NCBI GenBank assembly: GCA_002049455.2
Contig: KV918995.1
Coordinates: forward strand, 1 to 64,000
DNA from: Porphyra umbilicalis
Lineage: Eukaryota > Rhodophyta > Bangiophyceae > Bangiales > Bangiaceae
Length of the DNA: 64,000 bases
Reading direction: 5' to 3'
Part shown: in pieces, positions 22,093 through 33,712 of the stretch
Layout: every line of letters begins with the position of its first letter
Numbering within the stretch: the first letter of the stretch is position 1
Position numbers and translations under genes: made by a program
Notes under the pieces: generated by a model
Told to the model about the DNA's origin: nothing
Seen by the model: only the letters and a program-made list of their open reading frames with translations
Database searches by the model: none

Positions 22093-23277
22093 CACTGTGA
22101 TCAAATCGCCTACCCGGGCATGCAAGCAGGGCGCCCACCGAGTAGCCACGAGAGGCCTCGGTGTTGCCGTCTGAGCGCCTAAAGGGGCACTTCAAACTTT
22201 AAATCTTAGCTGAGTCAAGTGCCTTCTCAAACGCACGGTGCCGTCCCGCCACAGTGCCTTCTCCAAGCCGTTTACGCGTCGGTCTGATGAAACTGTCACC
22301 TTGTTTCAGAGCAACCCAAAGGATTAGAGTTTGATTAATTTATTTCCGATTCGCAGGTCGGACTTAAAGAATCGTCCAGTCACCGCCAGGTGCTGCAGGC
22401 CACCTTACCGTCAGGTCGAGTGCGATTGGTTGGTGAATGAATTGGCCTCTGCTGGCAAGAAGCAACGATTTTCCAATGTGACTTCCCAAGAAGGAATCTG
22501 TCGTGACGGGCAAGGGCTGTCAACGGATCAGCCAAAGACGAGGATCTTCACGTATCACCCGGGTCCCAAGCTGATTTTCAATCTGAGCAGGTGAGCCAGA
22601 CGTGCTTAAGAAGCGCATCCGTGAGAGGCTCGCTGCCTGTCGAGTGCAGGATACCAGTCACATACACTGCCCAGCATCTCCCGCCATTACGACGTGTGCG
22701 GCGATTCGTGTTGGTGTGTCTAATGTGTGCCGCGAGAAGGGCTGACATACTGACACGCCTCACGCGAAGGCCATCCTTCGGGCCCATGGGGGATGGAGCT
22801 CGGTCTCGGCTTCGATTCACGTTGCAGCTGCCATCGTCGTCGCTTAGTCGAGGCGTATCCAAATGCTGCTTCCGATGCTGTCCCTGTTAGGTGATACAGG
22901 GCATCGGCGATGGCTTTCGTTCAACTGGAGATTGATGGAGTGAAGCGCATCGGTGGATGCGCAGGCGATTTGGTCCTCGGTTTCAAATTGGCAATTCCAT
23001 GGCGCAGTCAGTGATGGGTGTCGGCGCCAATCGGGGCGGGGCGCTCGCGGGGCACGGCACCAGGAATTTCTGGCGGTGGCGACGCTGAGGCGCCGGGCGC
23101 GCGGCCTGCCTGGGCTCGGGGACGCGCCGCGGTGCAGCAGGGCGCTGGCGCGCAGGGGTACTGCCGCGGCGGCGCGCTGGCGCGGCGCGGCGCGCTTGGT
23201 GCCGGCAGTGGCTCCGGGGCTCCGGGCGCCTGGCGCGCCGGGGCGTACTGCAGCGCGCTGAGGCGCAGAGGCGAGCG
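22093..23277. other. Right part of duplicated block copy 1: no recognised gene
   Basis: The stretch 22190-22600 is less GC-rich and holds an 87-codon plus-strand frame (22331-22594) with no known motif. The stretch 23040-23277 is (GGCGC)-rich. All of it is identical in the second copy. Confidence 0.5.
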
Positions 23278-23772
23278 TCGGCGCGTCAGGGAGCCTTGCC
23301 GCCAAGTGGATCCAAAAATGTTTGCTTCCCGCAGCACTATCGTGGCGTTCTTACGACGGCCTGCGCCAAGCAGTTAACACAGAAACAGAAACCGCACAGC
23401 TCACAATCAAAAACAGCCCACTTGAAAACGAACTAACCCCCCTTCCTTACGGCGCAGGCGCTGGCTGCGCCAGCCCTAGAGCTGCGTCAGGCCTCGGGCA
23501 GGGTCCCTGCCGTCAACCGAAACCAAACCAGTGTGCGGCAGCGAATCCGATGGGCTCGTCAGGAGCAGGCGGCGCATCTCTACCACCCACAGGGGAAATT
23601 TACTGTCGCTGATGGCGGCGCCGCGCATCGATGAGCGATTGCCGGCGGTAGCCTTGAGCACGTTGGGCACCTTCGTCACCACGAACGCGACGTGGCCGAG
23701 CGTCGCAAAGACAACGCGCTCGCCCAGCGGCCTGTCCGGCTGCTCGACGCGGCTGGAGGCCCTAAAAGACAT

Positions 23773-24054
23773 TCAGAGCCTCTGCAGCGCGTCTAGGCAC
23801 GCCCTGCGACCATTGACCGTCAGATAGGATCTGACGTTGGCGAGCAGCTTGATAGCAAACTCCTTCACCATGTTCTGTACGTCGATGCTCAAGCTGTCAG
23901 GATAGGCGGCCACGATTGCGTCCATCGAGATCTGGTGCAAGTAGGACTTCACGCACAGAGCAAGGAGGGAGACATGAATGTTGGAGAAAGTTGTCGGGTT
24001 CCTTCCGCTCGACCGCCGGAGGAAGGACTTCAGCCACTTTTCAGCCTTGGGCAT
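23773..24054 (-). CDS. Unknown 93-residue protein between the two duplicated blocks
   Basis: An open frame from ATG 24054 to a stop at 23773. Its composition is normal for a folded helical protein and unlike the Ala-rich neighbours: MPKAEKWLKSFLRR, then a SLLALCVKSYLHQISMDAIV stretch and a DVQNMVKEFAIKLLANVRSY stretch. It may be the last exon of a longer gene; the upstream DNA (24070-24420) has a C-rich run and no clear continuation. No family recognised. Confidence 0.35.
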   Translation of the reverse strand: MPKAEKWLKSFLRRSSGRNPTTFSNIHVSLLALCVKSYLHQISMDAIVAAYPDSLSIDVQNMVKEFAIKLLANVRSYLTVNGRRACLDALQRL

Positions 24055-24437
24055 GCCCGCTTTTTGCACGGACTAGACAGACACCATCAGGGTGTCCCCT
24101 TTGTCTCCCAAAGACCGTACGAAATTCGGAGGAGCACCGTCCTGTCGGAGGCTTCAATGTCGTTGATACGGACGTCGCGGTACGCCGTTTTACAAAGATC
24201 CTGCACAAAAAAACACAAAGAATGGCACGAGAAGAGAATAACGAAACAGCAAAGAACGAGTGAGAGCCCAGCTGAAGCACTCACAGAGGTCCCGCGCCCA
24301 CCCCCCCCTCCCCCCCCCCCTTCTCCTCCTGCCGCCCACTCCTCTGCTGCCCGGTCTCTTGTGCACTGTGCAGAAAAAGAAAATACACCGTCAACAACTT
24401 TAACATCATCCGCTCCTCCTCCATGTATTCGTCCGCC

Positions 24438-25985
24438 GCTCTAGCGGCTCGCCATCGCGCGCGGACTTCTGCTGGGGATACAGCGAAACGTTTGCAGCCG
24501 TCGGGCGCCGCGCATGAGAGACTGCGTGCGGGCGCGTACCGCACTGCCACGTCATGGCTGCCACGTCCCACCAGCGGCAGAATTTCATACGTACATGTAG
24601 GGCGTCAGGGGTATCTATGCGGCCTCTGTCGCGCGTAAAGCAGCTCAGCGCGTGCTTTGGCGCTGACCAGGCTGGCGGGAAAATTGGCCAGCCCCGGGGA
24701 TTTGCCATCCCAAATATTGCCAACCATCGCGAACTCTCGCAAACTATCGCACCTGCTTCCGGCTCCAGTGGCTCCTTTGGGTGTCTGCACACCGCGCCAT
24801 CGTGCCTGAATGTCTGTTGAGAGTATAGCGACATATTTGCATTCGTCGGGCGTCCCAAAAGAAAACGTTGGTGGGTCTGCTTACCGCACTGCCACGTCAT
24901 GGATGCCACGCCCCACCGGCAGAAGAATGTCACACGTCTTTGTAGGGCTTCGCAGGCGCACACTTTTGCACCGGTAGCACGCGAATCAGATCAGCGCAAG
25001 CTCTGGCGTTGCACTGACGGGCGGAAAAGTTGGCCTGCCTCGGGGACCTGCCATCCAGGATGCTGCCAACTATCGCGGTATTTCGCAAACTATCGCACCT
25101 GTTTGCGCCTCCAGTGGCTCTCCCGGGTCTCCGTACGCCCCGCCATCGCGAGCGAGGGTCTGTTGGGAATGCATTGGTACATCAGCAGAGGTCGGGCGCC
25201 ACGAATGAGAATGTTGGTGCGGTCGCCTAGCGCAATCGCACGTCATGGATGCCACGCCCCGCCGTCAGCAGAATGTCACATGTCCATGCACGGAGTAAGA
25301 GGTGTCAATGCCTGCTCTGTTGCTCGATGGGCGGCTCAAAACGTGCTCTAGCGTTGCACAGGCGGGCGGAAACGATGGCCCGCCTCGGGGACCTGCCATC
25401 CCAAATATTGCCACCTTTCGCAATCTTTCGCAACCTATCGCACCTGCTTGCGGCTCCAGAGGCTCCCTGGGGTCTCTGCACGCCGCACCATCGCGCGCAA
25501 ATGTATGTTAGGGATACAGCAATACGTCTGCAGACGTCGAGCGCCGCAATAGAGAATGTTAGTGCGGTCGCCTACCGCACTGGCACGCCATGGCTACCAC
25601 GCCAACCCGGCAGCAGAATGTCACATGTCCCAGCACGGAGTCAGAGGTGTCAATGCCGGCTCTCTCGGGCGAAGATCAGCTTGGTGCCGGCTCTGGAGTT
25701 GCACTTGTGCGCAGAAACGATGGCCCGCCTCGGGGACCTGCCATCCCAAATATTGCCACCTTTCGCAATCTTTCGCAACCTATCGCACCTGCTTGCGGCT
25801 CCAGTGGCTCTCCTGGGTCTCGGCAGGCCGTGCCATCGCGCGTGAGGGTCTATTGGAAATGCATTGCTACGTCGGCAGAGGTCGGGCACCGCGAAGGGGA
25901 ATGTTGGTGCGGTCGTCTAGCACGTTCGCACGACATGGATGCCGCGCCCCACCGTCAGTAGAATGTCACACGTCCATGCAGGGCG
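24438..25985 (+). repeat. Satellite array, about 4.5 units of roughly 345 bp
   Basis: Unit starts (GCGTCAGAGGTGTCAATGC-like) fall at about 24602, 24943, 25291, 25636 and 25981, a spacing of 341-348 bp, preceded by a half unit from 24438. Units are about 70-85% alike by eye. Each holds CGGGGACCTGCCATCCC, TATCGCACCTG and GCACGTCATGGATGCCACGC words. Open frames through the array run in several frames and are by-products of the repeat. Confidence 0.85.
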
Positions 25986-28900
25986 TCAGAGGTGTCAAAG
26001 CTGGCTTTGTCGCGGGCAGACGGGGGGGGGGCAAAGGGAGGGGGGAGGCGCGCGGGCGCGCGGCGCACCGCCGGTTCTGATGCTGGCGTCTTTATCAACT
26101 CGCCCACGTCCGAGGCGCGCATCTTTTGTCTTGAACAGTTTAAACAGAAAAATGACAAGCAAAGATACAAGGGCGTCCCCGCCCACCCTGCAGTTGTACG
26201 CCAGCGGCGCGGCACCACCCGCTACGCGTCTGGCGCCGGCCGCGACTCGGTGGGCAACTCAGCGCCGACGGCGGTTATTGGCAGGGGTGCGTGGGGGTGG
26301 GGGGCGGCCGCGCGTGGCGTGGCCGACGGCGCGTCGACGCCCGCGGCGCGCGGCAGGACGGCCAAACTCATGACGCGCGCGAGTGCCTGCGGCGGCGCCT
26401 CACGGTTGTCGGCTCTGTGGAAGGCCTCGGGTCCTCGCTTGGGACCCTGGCCCCATGCTCACGGGAAAAAAAGAGAAAAGCATTACGCCTTATTCACCCC
26501 CGTTCCTCTACCGCCCGAGACCCACCGGCGGTGGCCGTCGCCGTCGCGACCGCGCGGTTAGCGCAGGCACCGGCGCGCCCCACACGGCACGACGCCCAGC
26601 GCGGTCGGCACGGCGGGCGCCGCCGCCACCGCAGCCGCCGCAGCGGGCGCCCCACAGCTTCGCAGACACCCACGGCGGGCGGCCCGCCCGCCCCATGGCG
26701 CTGCCTGCTGCAACAGAAGGCGGACACACCCGCCCGCTGAGGCGCTTTTCCTCCAGCTCCCGCTGGCGGGCGGCCGCCTTCTGGTGCCGCGGGCGCCCCC
26801 GCCGGGCATGTTGGCGTACTCCTTGGTGCTGTCGACGACCGGCAGAGGCGCGCGGGGCCGATTGCGCGGCGCCCGCGTCGGCTGGCGGCCGCCAGCGCCG
26901 GCGGCGCGCGCGTTTGCCACCGCCATAGGCACCGACGCCAACGCTCCGCCGGTGACGCCATGGCGCGCCACTGCCGTCCGCACGGGGGTGGCGGCGGTGA
27001 AAATGACGGCCGCGGCCGCGACACGCGGCGCCGCTACCGCCGCATGCCGCGCCGGCGGGGGCACGTCCGCCGCCGGCGCGCCACTCGATATGCCGGTGCC
27101 GACCGCCTGGCCGGCGGCGGCGGCGCCGCCCGAATCGACGGACGGCGCCGCGGCGGGGCCGACGGCCGCCGCCTCGAGCGGCGGCTCGAACCACTCGTCG
27201 TCAGGAGATGGCGGGGCATCGCGCTCCACCGCCGCCGCCCACTGGATTGCCTTCACCGCCTCGGCGATAGCATCATAGCCGTCCAGCAGCGAAGTCGTCT
27301 TAATCGCAAGGGACTCCAACGCCGTCTCACAGGCCGCCGCCAAGGCCACCTTGGACGAGGCCGCGCGGCGGCGGCGGGCGGTCAGCTTCTCCATGAGACA
27401 GGACATGCCCTGCACCTCAGTTGACGGCAGTGACGCACGCCCGTCGGCCGCAAACGGCGTGACGCCCGCGGCGGCGGCGGCCGCCGCAGAGCCGGCTGCC
27501 GCGCCCAGCAAGCGGGAGCGGAGGGAAGGGGGGCCGAGGTGTGCCACAGACTCGTTAATGGCGTTTGGGGGGGTGGGGGCGGGTGAGGAGGGGCGGGGAG
27601 GAGGCAAGGGGCGGTGTGGAGGCGGGGAGGGGAGTAAGAAAGGCAGGCCGGCGGTGGGGGACGCCGGGTGGTCGGCTCTCGGTGTGTGAAGTGTGCTCGG
27701 TGGCCGGCGTGTCGAGGCCGCCCACGGCAATCTTATAGGCCGCTTCTGGCCACCGTGCCGCCCCAACCCCGTAGTTCTCGGGCGCGTGCGGTCTGCTCGG
27801 GCCGGTCCACCACTGCCGCGTGTGCGTGCGCCGAGGGTGCCCGCCCGGGCCCGGCGCGGCTCCGATGCCATCACTGTGATCAAATCGCCTACCCGGGCAT
27901 GCAAGCAGGGCGCCCACCGAGTAGCCACGAGAGGCCTCGGTGTTGCCGTCTGAGCGCCTAAAGGGGCACTTCAAACTTTAAATCTTAGCTGAGTCAAGTG
28001 CCTTCTCAAACGCACGGTGCCGTCCCGCCACAGTGCCTTCTCCAAGCCGTTTACGCGTCGGTCTGATGAAACTGTCACCTTGTTTCAGAGCAACCCAAAG
28101 GATTAGAGTTTGATTAATTTATTTCCGATTCGCAGGTCGGACTTAAAGAATCGTCCAGTCACCGCCAGGTGCTGCAGGCCACCTTACCGTCAGGTCGAGT
28201 GCGATTGGTTGGTGAATGAATTGGCCTCTGCTGGCAAGAAGCAACGATTTTCCAATGTGACTTCCCAAGAAGGAATCTGTCGTGACGGGCAAGGGCTGTC
28301 AACGGATCAGCCAAAGACGAGGATCTTCACGTATCACCCGGGTCCCAAGCTGATTTTCAATCTGAGCAGGTGAGCCAGACGTGCTTAAGAAGCGCATCCG
28401 TGAGAGGCTCGCTGCCTGTCGAGTGCAGGATACCAGTCACATACACTGCCCAGCATCTCCCGCCATTACGACGTGTGCGGCGATTCGTGTTGGTGTGTCT
28501 AATGTGTGCCGCGAGAAGGGCTGACATACTGACACGCCTCACGCGAAGGCCATCCTTCGGGCCCATGGGGGATGGAGCTCGGTCTCGGCTTCGATTCACG
28601 TTGCAGCTGCCATCGTCGTCGCTTAGTCGAGGCGTATCCAAATGCTGCTTCCGATGCTGTCCCTGTTAGGTGATACAGGGCATCGGCGATGGCTTTCGTT
28701 CAACTGGAGATTGATGGAGTGAAGCGCATCGGTGGATGCGCAGGCGATTTGGTCCTCGGTTTCAAATTGGCAATTCCATGGCGCAGTCAGTGATGGGTGT
28801 CGGCGCCAATCGGGGCGGGGCGCTCGCGGGGCACGGCACCAGGAATTTCTGGCGGTGGCGACGCTGAGGCGCCGGGCGCGCGGCCTGCCTGGGCTCGGGG

Positions 28901-29056
28901 ACGCGCCGCGGTGCAGCAGGGCGCTGGCGCGCAGGGGTACTGCCGCGGCGGCGCGCTGGCGCGGCGCGGCGCGCTTGGTGCCGGCAGTGGCTCCGGGGCT
29001 CCGGGCGCCTGGCGCGCCGGGGCGTACTGCAGCGCGCTGAGGCGCAGAGGCGAGCG
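25793..29056 (+). repeat. 3.26-kb direct duplication, copy 2
   Basis: The second copy of 20014-23277. Here the left edge continues into four tandem satellite units instead of one, and the right edge leads into different DNA (GATTACCGAGGCGCC at 29057 rather than TCGGCGCGTCAGG at 23278). Confidence 0.92.
26558..27871 (-). CDS. Unknown Ala/Pro-rich protein in the duplicated block, copy 2
   Basis: The counterpart of 20779-22092, with the same ATG, length and frame. Replacements relative to copy 1 include AAG to AAV, PAD to QAV, DVPL to DVPP and VTF to VIF, all within about 250 bp. Function unknown, with the same caution that it may be non-coding. Confidence 0.3.
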   Translation of the reverse strand: MASEPRRARAGTLGARTRGSGGPARADRTRPRTTGLGRHGGQKRPIRLPWAASTRRPPSTLHTPRADHPASPTAGLPFLLPSPPPHRPLPPPRPSSPAPTPPNAINESVAHLGPPSLRSRLLGAAAGSAAAAAAAGVTPFAADGRASLPSTEVQGMSCLMEKLTARRRRAASSKVALAAACETALESLAIKTTSLLDGYDAIAEAVKAIQWAAAVERDAPPSPDDEWFEPPLEAAAVGPAAAPSVDSGGAAAAGQAVGTGISSGAPAADVPPPARHAAVAAPRVAAAAVIFTAATPVRTAVARHGVTGGALASVPMAVANARAAGAGGRQPTRAPRNRPRAPLPVVDSTKEYANMPGGGARGTRRRPPASGSWRKSASAGGCVRLLLQQAAPWGGRAARRGCLRSCGAPAAAAAVAAAPAVPTALGVVPCGARRCLR

Positions 29057-31452
29057 GATTACCGAGGCGCCGGATGACTCGCAGGGCGGCGGCAGGGAGA
29101 AAAGGCGTGGGCAGCGACCGGCGGGCAGGCTGCAGACGCGCGCGGGGTCGGAAAGGGCGCCAGATTGGCAGCAGCAACCCAGAATCCGCGGGCTTTCTCT
29201 TCGCGGGAAGCGTTCAGCAAGGGGCTCGGTGATAGTGCAGTGGATTTTGTTGGAGTTGGATTCTCACATAGGCGACCACGCCTCCAGTGCCTCGAAACGC
29301 GGTTTCACACAAGAAGCCCCACACACATAGATCTTGGGAAACCGTGAATCGTCCTCAGACAAATGAGCCATCCGGCTGCGTGTAGGATCTCATCCGAATC
29401 GGACCCCCATTCTATTCTTGAGCTTAAACCTCTAGAATCGATCTTGGGGGCCTTTTCTCACGCATGAGAGGGGGTAGAGCTGCAAAGGATTTCGATCCAA
29501 ATGCACCTGATGACGCCATTGCGATGGGGCCACTTTTCTCGCGTTCTGCTGCTCAACGTCAATTTCTGCTCCGATTTGATGCCGTTGTAGCCTCCTTATT
29601 GCTCGGGGGGACCTCGCATTCAGGCATGTGGGGATTGGCGGGGAGCAAACGTCGGCGGCATGCTCCGCGCTGGCTGTCGGCATGCCGGCGGCGGCGTGCC
29701 CACGAGCGGCCGCGCCGCCGGCGCCGCCCTACGGGCGGGCCAGGTGGCTGATGTGGCGGCTGCGGCCGCGCGCGCCGTGGCCGATAGGCATGGGGACGTG
29801 TGTCTGTCGGCGGCGGATCCGACAGCTGATCGGGCAGGAAGTGCCGCCGACGTCGACATCGCCACCGCCGTCGCCGGCTGCCAATCCGCGTCATGCAGCG
29901 CACTGTCGGGGGGCGCTGCCGCGCTGGTCTCGGCGCGGGGGGGACTGAGCGTCGGCATCCCTCCCTCCAGCACCCAATGGTGACCGGCCCACAGCGCCAC
30001 GACCAGTGATGCGCGGCGCCGTGGCGGCGGGGTGCGGTGTGGCAGCAAGGCGTGCCACGCCTGGGTAGGCCCCCCCCCACCAACAAGGGCCGCCACGCGG
30101 TTTCCGCCGCCACCAACCCGGCCACCGGCCGCCGCGCCGCGCACAGCGCCGCGCCGCAGAGGGAAGATGACCGGCCGGCGGTGACGGGGCTGGGCGGCGT
30201 AGTGTCGCCACCACCGCCTCCGCAGAAACCCGCAGCGGATGGCGGCATGGTCGTCGCCCGCAGGGTGGGTGCCGCGTCCATACCCGCCTCTGCCAATGCC
30301 GGGGGCCTCGAGGCCACGGGTGCCTTCGTGCTGGCGCTCGCCGGTGCTGAGGAGGCAGCGGCGGCGTGTTTCGCGTCTGCTAATAGACGAGGATACACTC
30401 CGTCTCCATCGGCGGCAGTGGCGGCGGTCCGTTCGACGGGGACTGTTGCCACCGCCACAGCCCCCACCGCTGCCACCAACCATGGATTGAATATGCCTGC
30501 CGCTCCAGCGACGCGGCATTCTGCGCCTCTACGGCGGCGCCGGTGGCCGCGGCGCAGTGAGCGGTCCCGCGTTCGACTGCCACCTCTGCTAGTTGCACAA
30601 CGGCATCGGTGGGGGCGAGTGCGCGAGCAGTGGTATGGTACGCTCCTTTCCTTGTCGCTCGCTCACCGGCCCTAAAGCCGTGCGGGAACGCGGCACAGCG
30701 GCGGCAACTTTGTGAAGCGGCGGCGGTCTCCGGCAGAGCAGCGGCAGCCGCGCCAGCCACCGCCGCCAAGCGAAGGGGATTCGCGGCGCAGGTGGGGGTG
30801 GCAGCATCAGCAGCGGGCGCCGCGGCATCACTGCAGCAGCGGTTGTCACACAAAGCTCGTATGTCCGGAAGTGCACTGCTGCCGGATACATGTCAGTGCC
30901 AAACAGCATGATGGAGTGGGACTTAGCACATTCTGACCGCGTAGGCGCGAGCAGGAACGTCATCTTGCCCTGGGGGGCTGAAAAAGTCAAGCGCCGCACG
31001 ACTTTGGTTTTTGGCACACTACTCACCCTTGAGTTGTGGCCCTTCGCCACCAGGCACGCCCAGGCATCCTGTGCGTGTCAGCAGGAGGTCCGACAAAAGA
31101 AAAACACCACGTGATAGTCGACCGAGGAGCTCCGGGAGGACAGAGGACAGTCCCTGGTCACGTCGGTGTGCTCAGCATGGTACAACAAGGGCTGCTTCAT
31201 GCTCATATGAGACCCGTCCTGCAGCCCTTTACGCGTGCCCTACGACTGATGAGAGCTTTGAACGAAGTTGATCCGAATGAACCTTGTAGATTATTCTACT
31301 TAGATCCAGCGGTCAGCAGTTTCCTATTTAATGACTAGACGATGTGTAGCCTGAGTACAGCACGACACAGCCGCAGCACCTTGCATGAAACAACGATTGA
31401 AAGGCATCAGAACGCTTGAAGTCTGACCAACACGGCTCCCAAGACAGCGACC
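29057..31452. other. GC-rich, Ala-rich open frames, no recognised gene
   Basis: Minus-strand frames between about 30853 and 29560 are open and Ala-rich (for example SLERQAYSIHG near 30520), in a style like the frame at 20779-22092, and could be a distant, decayed relative. A plus-strand frame of about 100 codons (31036-31338) ends CRLFYLDPAVSSFLFND. Neither has a motif that I can name. Confidence 0.4.
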
Positions 31453-31857
31453 ATATTGCTGATCCCCGAATTTTGTCCTGGGGGACAGAGACAGAGACTG
31501 ACTCTGAATAAGAGCACTCTATTGGTTTAAAACGACAGTAAGAAGGCATCGAAGCCAATAGAAAGCCCGCATTCTGTGCCAGGACCTGGCATCGAGTAGA
31601 ACTCACTGTTTGTTGCCGCTTGATCCGCTTTTCTTGGCACGGAGCAAGCTGCCCACGCGAGATCTTGAGATTTTGTACTGTCTCCTCGCCAGAAGTGCAG
31701 AAAAGAGAGGAGCTGATGTTGATTTCCAGGCTGCATGGGCACATGTCAGCAATCAGGAGCACCAAGTCAGTCCCAGGGGCGCATCTGATTGGTGGAGAGA
31801 GTCGGTCCGCAAGTCAGTCTCTGTCCACCAGGACAAAATTCGGGGATCAGCAATACA
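31453..31857. mobile_element. 405-bp MITE with ATTGCTGATCCCC ends
   Basis: The left end reads ATTGCTGATCCCCGAATTTT and the complemented right end reads the same; the inverted repeat continues through GTCCTGG.GGACAGAGAC for about 45 bp. The ends match those of the element at 8616-9609, so both belong to one family. The interior has no gene. Flanks do not show a clear target duplication. Confidence 0.7.
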
Positions 31858-32788
31858 AGAGATTTCAATTAAAATACATGGATCAAAATCTCTCATATGA
31901 GCAGTGTCTGAGTATCTGTTGATGGCCGGTTTTCGGTCTGCTAGTCACAACCTCTGGTGCACGGTCTCTTCCATGGGCCCCGACTATCTGAGGCAAAGGG
32001 TCACTGCCCTCACGCCGCCATTGTCTCACAGCCCCCCCCTTCCGACCCAGTATGCAAACAAGGGAGAGTTCATGCGTCGGCACTATGGGGGAAGGAGCTA
32101 GGCAGGGTAAACGCGTGAGCGGAAATGGCATGAGATCACCATCGTCGTGCCCACCGTTGCGTCGGCAGCCAGCCATGTGGCTGTAAGTGGGTAACTGCTG
32201 TAGGCTGCTCCGATGGTCCGGACCGCGGCTGGGCGCGTGGCAAAGAGAGTAGAATAACTGGGAGCTGATGGCTGGAGTGTTCAAGATTGTACGTCAAGGC
32301 GATGCTAGCACTGGCCAATGCAATGAAGCACGTGCCTTTCCATGGCACTGCCCCATCTTGTGGATAGCATATGTGCGCTTCTGTGCCTGCTTATATCGAT
32401 TCCCACTGGTTTGCGTTGGAAAAAACAATGCGGCTGGTCTTCCATACTGTACTCGTTCCTTCTGACCAGCTGGAAACAACACGGGAATTCTCTGTTCGCG
32501 CGTTTCTCGTAGTCTAGCAGTGGTGCCTCGGCAGATGACACGTCGGCCGCGGCGTGGGGGGCAGCCACGCAGGAAAGCACACAAAGCGAGGAGTTCTGTA
32601 GCGGCGACTGGCTGCGAGTAGGGAGGGCAGCAGAGACGACCGAAGTAGTAGAGAAGCGTGACGCGGTGCGGGATCGAGACAGCACTGTTGGGGCGGTAGG
32701 AATCGGCCACATCATGTCCATGATGACGTCAGCACGTCGTCAGGCTATCGTGGGTCTAAACTGAAGACCCGCCCACAGCGCTAAATTG
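31858..32788. other. No convincing gene
   Basis: Several frames of 100-140 codons overlap on the minus strand (32721-32294) without motifs or codon bias. I do not support any of them. Confidence 0.5.
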
Positions 32789-32945
32789 TGCCCCCGCCCT
32801 AACCCCACCCAAGCCCCCCCCAACCCCCCCAAGCCCCCCCCATCCCCCCCCTAGCACCCCCCCCAGCACCCCCCCCAGCTCACCCCCCAGCACCCCCCCA
32901 ATCCCCCCAACACCCCCTCCCCCCCCAACACCCCCCCAGAGAGCC
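32789..32945. repeat. C-rich low-complexity repeat
   Basis: Irregular copies of CCCCCCCAGCACC and CCCCAACACCC. The complementary strand is G-rich with many runs of five or more G, so it could form quadruplex structures. Run lengths here are likely to be unreliable in the assembly. Confidence 0.85.
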
Positions 32946-33429
32946 CCCACGTTCTCTCGTAGCCGCACCCACGATCTCCTGTAGCCCACAGGTCATCGTG
33001 GGTCGTTTTTTTCGAGATACGACCTCCCCGGCCGCCACTATACAGTCTTTCTCCAATGCTGGGCGCCCTTTGTGGCACAACAGTTACTTCGGTTCTTCTT
33101 GCAGAAGACACCTCACTCGGCCCTCACGGCACCGCAAAGCTGACTTGGTACTAGGCACCGTGCCCAAGAAAGGATGTCACACCAAGAGCATGGAAAAACA
33201 CCCCAGAAGTTCAAGCGAAATCCACCACACAATCGGCGCCGCACACGGGCCCTTGAAGGCTTAGTTGTCTAAGGGCCTCACCCGGAATACCTGCTTCTCA
33301 TTCGTCGTTGAGCGGTCGCGTGTGCACCGGCATTGTCGTCTCTGCCGCGGCTACTTTTCAGAGTAGCTCTAATGTCAGGGGTGTTTGTAGGGCTCTCCTT
33401 ATTTGCGTGCAGTATCCCGCCTTTTTGCC

Positions 33430-33712
33430 AGCCACACACCCAAACAGCCACTCCGACCGCGCCACTTGCGCCGGTTGAAACAGCGGTCGCCGACCTATGA
33501 CCGTAGCGCCTACTGTCAACATGAGAAAAGAAAGAAAGGCAACCAATGTACGCCACGACAGCCGGTAGGTGCGTGTCTAAGGCAACCAGGCTCCCACCCA
33601 ATCATGGACGGCACCGACCTTCGCCCTACCACCAGACCACCCCACCAAGCTCCCCTGTCGCATGTGCCCGGATGGTGGACGCCGGCCTACGACCGTAGAG
33701 CCTACCACCCAC
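33430..33712 (+). repeat. Degenerate two-copy repeat, spacing about 192 bp
   Basis: TATGACCGTAGCGCCTAC (about 33496) recurs as TACGACCGTAGAGCCTAC (about 33688), each followed by an A-rich tail of CA.GA.AAAA type. The similarity upstream is weaker. Confidence 0.5.

Larger units (their letters stand above)
20014..23277 (+). repeat. 3.26-kb direct duplication, copy 1
   Basis: Matches 25793-29056 at a constant offset of 5779 bp, with no indel that I can find and about 12 substitutions (roughly 99.6% identity). Identity begins inside a 345-bp satellite unit and stops abruptly after GAGGCGAGCG. About 8 of the 12 differences fall in 21222-21454. It carries a minus-strand Ala-rich frame and several unrecognised short frames. 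The duplication could be recent, due to unequal exchange between satellite units, or an assembly product of two alleles. Confidence 0.92.

Noticed and set aside
24605-25845. Several frames of 60-200 codons in the satellite array
   Set aside because: The same short peptides recur because the DNA repeats; they change frame from unit to unit.
20014-29056. The 3.26-kb direct repeats as long terminal repeats of a retroelement
   Set aside because: The repeats are longer than the DNA between them, that DNA is mostly satellite plus one small frame, and no polymerase or integrase signal is seen. Tandem duplication fits better.
32756-33111. A Gly/Leu/Val-rich repeat protein on the minus strand
   Set aside because: It is the translation of a C-rich simple repeat with no start context or flanking coding signal.
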